From: Priapulus caudatus
Taxonomy: Eukaryota; Priapulida; Priapulimorpha; Priapulimorphida; Priapulidae
DNA length: 24,432 nt
Assembly: GCF_000485595.1 (NCBI RefSeq)
Contig: NW_014577574.1
Coordinates: 147,724-172,155, forward strand
Reading direction: 5' to 3'
The notes beneath the pieces are model-generated. The model did not search any database, was not told the origin of the DNA, and was given only the letters and a program-made list of their open reading frames with translations. Position 1 is the first letter of the stretch; the number at the start of each line of letters is the position of its first letter. The position numbers were made by a program, and so were the translations under genes. Shown here in pieces: positions 19,563 to 24,432 of this stretch.

Positions 19563-19953
19563 GTGCATCGTAAGATTAATAGCGTATATACCAGCCGGTT
19601 ACTCGACAATTTCTCATCCAGACTCATCCGATGGTAATAACTAGTTGATGATCGTTAGTGATCGATGAGGATAACTAGTTTTCGGAGGCATCGGGCAGCG
19701 CCAAGATCGAATATGTAGCCTATAATGCATTCCCGAACCCACAATTGCCATGACAACTCACTGTCACGGCCGCTTACGGTCGGTCGCTCTGCTGGCCTTG
19801 ACTGCGGTGTTACTGCAATAAATGAGCTGTGGCTGTAACTAGGCTGCTGGTATCCACTTGAACGCAAGAGTTATGTTACATATTTGCGTGCCGTGATGCT
19901 ACGGTAAGACCATAAATGCCGAAATAGATAGATAGAAATGCAGGGCTAGCGAA
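19563..19953. repeat. 391-bp tandem duplication, copy 1
   Basis: From GTGCATCGTAAG to CAGGGCTAGCGAA, followed directly by a second copy with the same period. It differs from copy 2 at one base that I can see (CATCCGATGG here, CATTCGATGG in copy 2). It contains no recognised gene; the identical 70-codon minus-strand frames in both copies simply reflect the duplication. Confidence 0.97.
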
Positions 19954-20344
19954 GTGCATCGTAAGATTAATAGCGTATATACCAGCCGGTTACTCGACAA
20001 TTTCTCATCCAGACTCATTCGATGGTAATAACTAGTTGATGATCGTTAGTGATCGATGAGGATAACTAGTTTTCGGAGGCATCGGGCAGCGCCAAGATCG
20101 AATATGTAGCCTATAATGCATTCCCGAACCCACAATTGCCATGACAACTCACTGTCACGGCCGCTTACGGTCGGTCGCTCTGCTGGCCTTGACTGCGGTG
20201 TTACTGCAATAAATGAGCTGTGGCTGTAACTAGGCTGCTGGTATCCACTTGAACGCAAGAGTTATGTTACATATTTGCGTGCCGTGATGCTACGGTAAGA
20301 CCATAAATGCCGAAATAGATAGATAGAAATGCAGGGCTAGCGAA
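19954..20344. repeat. 391-bp tandem duplication, copy 2
   Basis: Head-to-tail with copy 1 and nearly identical to it. The junction reads GGGCTAGCGAA then GTGCATCG. At the far end the sequence leaves the repeat into GA-rich DNA. Confidence 0.97.
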
Positions 20345-20550
20345 CGAGCGATCGAAAGAGAGACAGACGGGGGAGATGGAGAGAGGGTAAGATAGGACGA
20401 GAGAGCGCGCGGGAAAGAGAGAGGGGGCAGAGATGGCGAGGTAGAGAGAGAGGGGGAAGAGGAGGAGGAAGCGATAGCGAGGTAGAGAAAGGGGGTAGAG
20501 ATAGCGAGGGAGAGAGATACCGAGAGAGAGTGGGAGAGAGATAGGTACTG
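20345..20550. repeat. GA-rich polypurine tract
   Basis: Degenerate GAGAGAGAG/GGGGGA sequence, almost all purine on the + strand. It contains a loose repeat around AGAGATGGCGAGGTAGAGA and AGAGATAGCGAGG (about 20430-20515). Its minus-strand Ser/Leu-rich frame is an artefact. Confidence 0.85.
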
Positions 20551-20906
20551 AACAGACAGCGATCGATACTCCACTACCAGTAACAGTTCACGTTTTCACA
20601 ACGCGTACCTGCTATGTAAATACGTAACAGTTGAACTTTGGCTTTTATATAGATTCGTCGAGACGAACAGCTACAATTTGACACATGCATCGTCACGTCA
20701 CGGCACCGCCCAGCATTACCAGGCCACTCCGTTGATACTGATCCCTAGATGCATAGCAGTCAAGATAGCGGTCTCACACAACGCTGTGAGAGGCCACTGC
20801 CTCATGATCATCTCTCGAAACGTCAAACTGTTAGGGTCAGCTATCGTAGGAGAAAGTCGTCAATCTTTAACCGAAGGACGGGCCTCAGGCGCTGACATTC
20901 ACAGAC
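20551..20906 (+). promoter_or_regulatory. Candidate promoter and 5' UTR of the vanin-like gene
   Basis: TTTATATAG at about 20644-20652 could be a TATA box, which would put transcription start near 20675-20680. The leader would then hold upstream ATGs, one at 20685 opening a 16-codon frame closed by TGA at 20733-20735 and another at 20749. No splice site is needed to reach the start codon at 20907. The evidence is positional only, and a start site elsewhere is quite possible. Confidence 0.3.
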
Positions 20907-21173
20907 ATGGCGCCGATTCGCTTACAGTGTTTGCGCGTCGGATCTCCTCATCGAAGAGCTCTCGTCGTGGCGGCGGTTCTGCTAGCGACGCTTCAGTATC
21001 CGTCGGCGACGGCGACGGCGCGTAGAACGAGCAGCGACGACAGCAGCTGCACGTACACGGCTGCCGTGCTGCAGTATTATTTGCAGACGCCCGGACCGGG
21101 TAGCGATCCCAGTGAGGTTATGAGGAGTAACTTGCTTGCTTATGAAGAGTACTTGATGCAAGCTGCAGCTCAG
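20907..21173 (+). CDS. Vanin/biotinidase-like amidohydrolase, exon 1
   Basis: First 89 codons of a two-exon gene joined to 21464-23059. The start has GACATGG context. Residues about 17-37 form a hydrophobic, Ala/Leu-rich segment after HRR, ending ATATA: a probable signal peptide, which fits a secreted or surface enzyme. TYTAAVLQYYL and the helical stretch SNLLAYEEYLMQAAAQ correspond to the N-terminal part of the vanin nitrilase domain as I recall it. The exon ends in CAG followed by GTAAGGA, a near-consensus splice donor, in phase 0. Without splicing, the frame stops six bases further on (AATATATGA), so the donor is needed. It is followed by a 290-bp intron. Confidence 0.85.
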
Positions 21174-21463
21174 GTAAGGAATATATGATGACACAACATT
21201 ATGATACAGTAGGAGAGGATGGTTGCACGTCCGCGCGGACGGACGAACTAACGAGTGGACGGATGGAGAGAAGACAGACAGGGAGGGGCGGGGAGAGGGG
21301 GAGATGCCCGAGAAGATAATATCAGGGGTGAATAATGACAAATAATTACAGTCTATCGTTATTCACCCCCCTGATAAAATGAATATTTAATCGGGAAGGG
21401 GAAAATAAGAAACAGGTGTGCATGTGACTGGTCATTTATTGAAACACGAGATATCTGTTACAG
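21174..21463 (+). other. Intron of the vanin-like gene
   Basis: GTAAGGA donor at 21174 and TCTGTTACAG acceptor ending at 21463. The length is 290 bp and phase is 0, so Gln89 is followed by Gly90 of a GASIIVFPE segment that aligns with the vanin family. It contains a GGAC/GACAG-rich patch (21237-21300) and an inverted repeat at 21320-21376. Confidence 0.85.
21320..21376. repeat. Intronic inverted repeat
   Basis: TATCAGGGGTGAATAATGAC (21320-21339) faces GTTATTCACCCCCCTGATA (21358-21376). The arms pair over about 17 bp with a small bulge and an 18-nt loop. It lies about 85 bp before the splice acceptor. Confidence 0.75.
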
Positions 21464-23059
21464 GGCGCCAGTATCATCGTCTTCCCCGAAACCGGTATCA
21501 CCGGCTTCCTCCAGAAGGACAGAGAAATCGTCCTCAAGTGGCTACAGGAGATTCCCGAACCAAACACCGAAGCCGCCCTCGACGGTCAGAGAAGCTCTGA
21601 TTCTCCAGATTCGTGCGATAGCGGCTGTGTCGCAACATCCGGCGACGATTTCGTGCTAGAGTCGCTGAAATGCATGGCAGCATGCCACAAAATAACGATC
21701 GTCGCAAATCTGGGCGAAGTGCAGTATTGCCAGCCGGCCGCGTCGTCGACAGTTCCCACTCAGGTGCAGAGCAGTGCTGCTGCCGAGGACGCTGTTCCCG
21801 GCTGTCCACCCGACGGCCGCTTTCAGTTCAACACGAACGTGGTCGTCGATGATAACGGTGCGCTGGTCGTGCGCTACCGCAAGCAGCACCTCTACAACGA
21901 GGCCGCCTTCGACGACCCACCCGTGCCGGAAGCCGGCGTGTTCGACACGCCTTTCGGCCGCTTCACGACTTTCGTCTGCTTCGACATCAACTTTTACAAC
22001 ACGTCGGCCGACGTCGTGCTGCACGATGGCGTCGACAGCGTCGCCATGTCGGCGGCGTGGCCGATAGCGTTGCCGACGTCGTCGCCGCAGCAGACGCATT
22101 CCGGATGGGCGCTGGGCACGGGTGTCAATCTGCTGACGGCCAATGTGCGAGGTGTCACTGACGGACTGACGTTCGGCGGAAGCGGAATCTACTCGGGAGT
22201 CTCCGGAAATCTGACGTACACCCGCGAGGACGCGCCAATGCAGCCAGAGCTCGTCATCGCTGACGTGCCATGCTATAGGAAGCGCTCGTGGGAATCCTAT
22301 GCGCATCGGCCATACTCGGTGGAGATTTATGACGCCCCCGTCGCTGCTATAGCCCGGCCCGCTGGTGGCGGCGGAAGCGGAAATAAAAGGCGAATGAAGA
22401 ACAAGAAGAATAGTAGGAAGAGAAACGAGCATCGTAGGCGACCAGGGAACGAACCTAATAGCGAGAATTCGGAAACGGGCGACAATAGCCCGCGAACTGG
22501 TGGAGAGCGAGAACAACACACTTCGGCTCCCCCTCCCAAATATTTCAAGAATTATGTCATCGGTGTCCTCTTTAATTTCACCGCTCTAGAGGCCGACATC
22601 GGCAGAGCGAGCGTCTGCTACGGCGACCTGTGCTGCCATCTGGATTACGCAATGTCCGCTAGGGGCAGGCGAAGCGATGAGCTGTATGCTCTGGCCGCAT
22701 TTAACGACTACTACACGGCGGTAACGGACCAGTTCTGGTGGCAGGTTTGCATGGTGGTAAAGTGCAGAACCTCTTCGTATAAGACGTGCGGCGAGAGCGT
22801 AACTCGTGCGAAAACCAAATTTAAAGCTCTGACTCTGAGTGGAGACTTCTGGGTGGAGTTCATCTCTCCAAGTGTACGCGTGGATGGCGACTATCTACTC
22901 GCACCGCTTGACCAGTGGTCGTTCGACAACGACGGTGAAGTGATGTTTAGCACGAAGGGTATTGCTGACCCTCTCATCACAGCCGAAATACAGGCGTTTG
23001 AGCCGGAAAAGCACGACCAAAGCAAACGTGGTGTCGACGTGACGTGCACGTGTACGTAG
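21464..23059 (+). CDS. Vanin/biotinidase-like amidohydrolase, exon 2
   Basis: Codons 90-620 of the gene (531 codons plus TAG). The family cleaves amide bonds of pantetheine or biotinyl-lysine outside the cell. The nitrilase triad appears intact: E98 in IVFPETG, K229 in VRYRKQHLY, C261 in FVCFDIN. Other family landmarks are CPPDGRFQFNT, FDTPFGRF, GVNLLTANV and GSGIY. The C-terminal base domain has VCYGDLCCHLDY, LAAFNDYY, WQVCMVVKC and a TCGESV segment. N268-T-S and N338-L-T are possible glycosylation sites. Two inserts are unusual: a Ser/Asp-rich loop between E98 and K229, and a glycine- and arginine/lysine-rich stretch at about 390-450 between the two domains. At 620 residues it is longer than the roughly 500-540 I recall for vertebrate members. 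The C-terminus is polar (…DVTCTCT) with no hydrophobic GPI-type tail, so a secreted biotinidase-like form is more likely than a GPI-anchored vanin. Substrate is not decided by sequence. Confidence 0.92.
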   Translation, partial: GASIIVFPETGITGFLQKDREIVLKWLQEIPEPNTEAALDGQRSSDSPDSCDSGCVATSGDDFVLESLKCMAACHKITIVANLGEVQYCQPAASSTVPTQVQSSAAAEDAVPGCPPDGRFQFNTNVVVDDNGALVVRYRKQHLYNEAAFDDPPVPEAGVFDTPFGRFTTFVCFDINFYNTSADVVLHDGVDSVAMSAAWPIALPTSSPQQTHSGWALGTGVNLLTANVRGVTDGLTFGGSGIYSGVSGNLTYTREDAPMQPELVIADVPCYRKRSWESYAHRPYSVEIYDAPVAAIARPAGGGGSGNKRRMKNKKNSRKRNEHRRRPGNEPNSENSETGDNSPRTGGEREQHTSAPPPKYFKNYVIGVLFNFTALEADIGRASVCYGDLCCHLDYAMSARGRRSDELYALAAFNDYYTAVTDQFWWQVCMVVKCRTSSYKTCGESVTRAKTKFKALTLSGDFWVEFISPSVRVDGDYLLAPLDQWSFDNDGEVMFSTKGIADPLITAEIQAFEPEKHDQSKRGVDVTCTCT

Positions 23060-24060
23060 TGCTGCTGGCAACGACGAATCGAAGCAGTCATGCGAGCAAA
23101 CAGAGAGAAATAGAATAGTTGGCTTTAAAAATATTACATCCTGATCTTATTGTGGCCTTGCGTGATTTTGTCTCTATATGGAGCACCGTATAGTATAAAA
23201 AGGCGTGCATTGCCGAAAAAGCGGTGACTTGATGATATAAGTTTGTAAGTTATGAAGGCAAGAAAATGTATTCGGTTATTGTTGGAATGATGCAAGCCAT
23301 GGCAATGATGCATGGCTAATGGCAATGGGCCACGGCAATAACACAAATTTTAACCATGCATAGAAAAATATGTGGCGATCTCAGTACATACAGGAACATA
23401 CGTATCGGGACACTAGATAATATCACCTAGCAGTGAATGATCTCTCATAAGTGTGAATACGAACAGGATTGTACATATACGACGGACTGTATCACAGGCC
23501 GAAAATGATATACGTTCTGTATAGCTTATAGTTTCTGGTATCTGATACTCAGATTGAGAATGACACTGACAGTGTCAACATAGTTAGTTGCGAGAAATTG
23601 TACGTCTAAATAATTTGTATGTGAGTTGAAATAAAATGACAGAAAATATATTAGATATTATACGTTTTCACGCATGCTGTTATATTTTCTACTCACCGAA
23701 ATCAAAGATTATTCAGGCGCATGAGAAAAACTACGGCCGATTTTCAGAGTCCGCTTCGTTTCACTGCTGTTCGTAATCTTAAAACTGACAAGTTTTGAAG
23801 AATGTAAAACTGTCTAAACTACGTTAAATAACAATATATTAAAAAAGCTTATTCTCTGTTCTGCTCTCACAACCTTATAAGGCATATCAGTTCTTTTTAA
23901 AATGTAAAAATCGAGCAAATAATTAACACTTCTACTCATGATACGAACAATAATTATTACTGAGAGCTACTCGTGATACGTAAACAAACTGGGGGTGCTA
24001 CATGCAACCATACCAGCTTGCGTGAAGGAAGTCGTATGCGCCCCCCCCCACGCGCGCTTG
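23060..24060 (+). other. Probable 3' UTR and downstream flank
   Basis: AT-rich with no further gene seen. AATAAA at 23630-23635 (in GAAATAAAATGACAG) is a candidate polyadenylation signal and would give a 3' UTR of about 590 nt. At 23290-23335 ATGGCAATG is repeated three times in a short imperfect array. A C8-9 run lies at 24042-24049. Confidence 0.4.
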
Positions 24061-24432
24061 TGTGTGTGTGCGTGCGTGCGTGCGTGCGTGCGTGTGTGTG
24101 CGCGCGCGAGCGTGCGTGCATGCGTGTGGGCGTGCCTGCGTGTGTACGTGCGTGCGTCTGCGTGCGTGCGTGCATGAGTGTGTGTGCGCGCGCGAGCGTG
24201 CGTGCATGCGTGTGGGCGTGCCTGCGTGTGTACGTGCGTGCGTCTGCGTGCGTGCGTGCATGAGTGTGTGTGCGCGCGCGAGCGTGCGTGCATGCGTGTG
24301 GGCGTGCCTGCGTGTGTACGTGCGTGCGTCTGCGTGCGTGCGTGCATGAGTGTGTGTGCGCGCGCGAGCGTGCGTGCATGCGTGTGGGCGTGCCTGCGTG
24401 TGTACGTGCGTGCGTCTGCGTGCGTGCGTGCA
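24061..24432. repeat. GT/GC-rich minisatellite with 86-bp unit, open at window end
   Basis: After a (GT)n/(CGTG)n lead-in, 86-bp units beginning GAGCGTGCGTGCATGCG start at 24108, 24194, 24280 and 24366. I see no differences between units. The last is cut by the window end, so copy number is unknown. The sequence is largely alternating purine/pyrimidine with a GCGCGCGCG run in each unit. Cys/Val- and His/Thr-rich frames through it are artefacts. Confidence 0.95.

Noticed and set aside
19655-20258. Two identical 70-codon minus-strand frames as a duplicated gene
   Set aside because: They are identical only because the 391-bp DNA unit is duplicated. No signal, domain or homology is seen.
20678-21025. 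115-codon frame overlapping exon 1 of the vanin-like gene
   Set aside because: Different frame from the vanin-like N-terminus, ends in low-complexity Ser/Gly/Asp, and no homology seen.
21656-22519. Minus-strand frame opposite the vanin-like exon 2
   Set aside because: Shadow of the real exon, Arg-rich and without family resemblance.

Overview
This is an animal nuclear DNA window: two coding genes with eukaryotic splice signals lie about 18 kb apart in AT-rich sequence full of microsatellites, minisatellites and transposon remains. The genes (a GPR83-like peptide receptor and a vanin/biotinidase-like amidohydrolase) and a repeat I recall from many marine invertebrate genomes suggest a marine bilaterian invertebrate. 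I cannot place the phylum from sequence alone. Both coding regions are CpG-rich, unlike the DNA around them.

Left (1-3148): a GT-rich array, then a probable intron end, a 5' UTR exon with a short uORF, and an uninterrupted 535-codon class A GPCR reading frame on the + strand. Its stop codon lies at the outer edge of the terminal inverted repeat of a ~640 bp MITE-like element, which contains nested inverted repeats, a 27-bp-stem hairpin and three 76-bp tandem units.

Middle left (3149-7781): no gene found. It holds a short interspersed element ending in CCTCCGCCAAGG/CCTTGGCGGAGG with its core tandemly amplified, a small tandem/inverted repeat cluster around CACGTG and TGACTCA, a 14-bp minisatellite, and TA, GA and AT microsatellites.

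Transposon (about 7782-11941): a ~4.2 kb element with ~0.8 kb terminal inverted repeats. Each inverted repeat contains a large imperfect palindrome. The interior carries, on the minus strand, a decayed gene for an uncharacterised repeat-encoded protein with a possible FEN/XPG-like (PIN-like) nuclease fold. It is broken by stops, frameshifts and an apparent internal deletion. I cannot assign the element to a named superfamily.

Right (11942-24432): an ATAAT pentanucleotide array, long GT, CA-to-CT and GGAC arrays, several kilobases in which I see no gene, a nearly perfect 391-bp tandem duplication, and a GA-rich tract. A two-exon vanin/biotinidase-like gene follows on the + strand (20907-23059, 290-bp intron, 620 residues, apparently intact Glu-Lys-Cys triad). 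The window ends inside an 86-bp alternating purine/pyrimidine minisatellite.

Nothing in the sequence links the two host genes functionally. The least ordinary structures are the palindrome-within-inverted-repeat transposon and the MITE edge that forms the receptor's stop codon.
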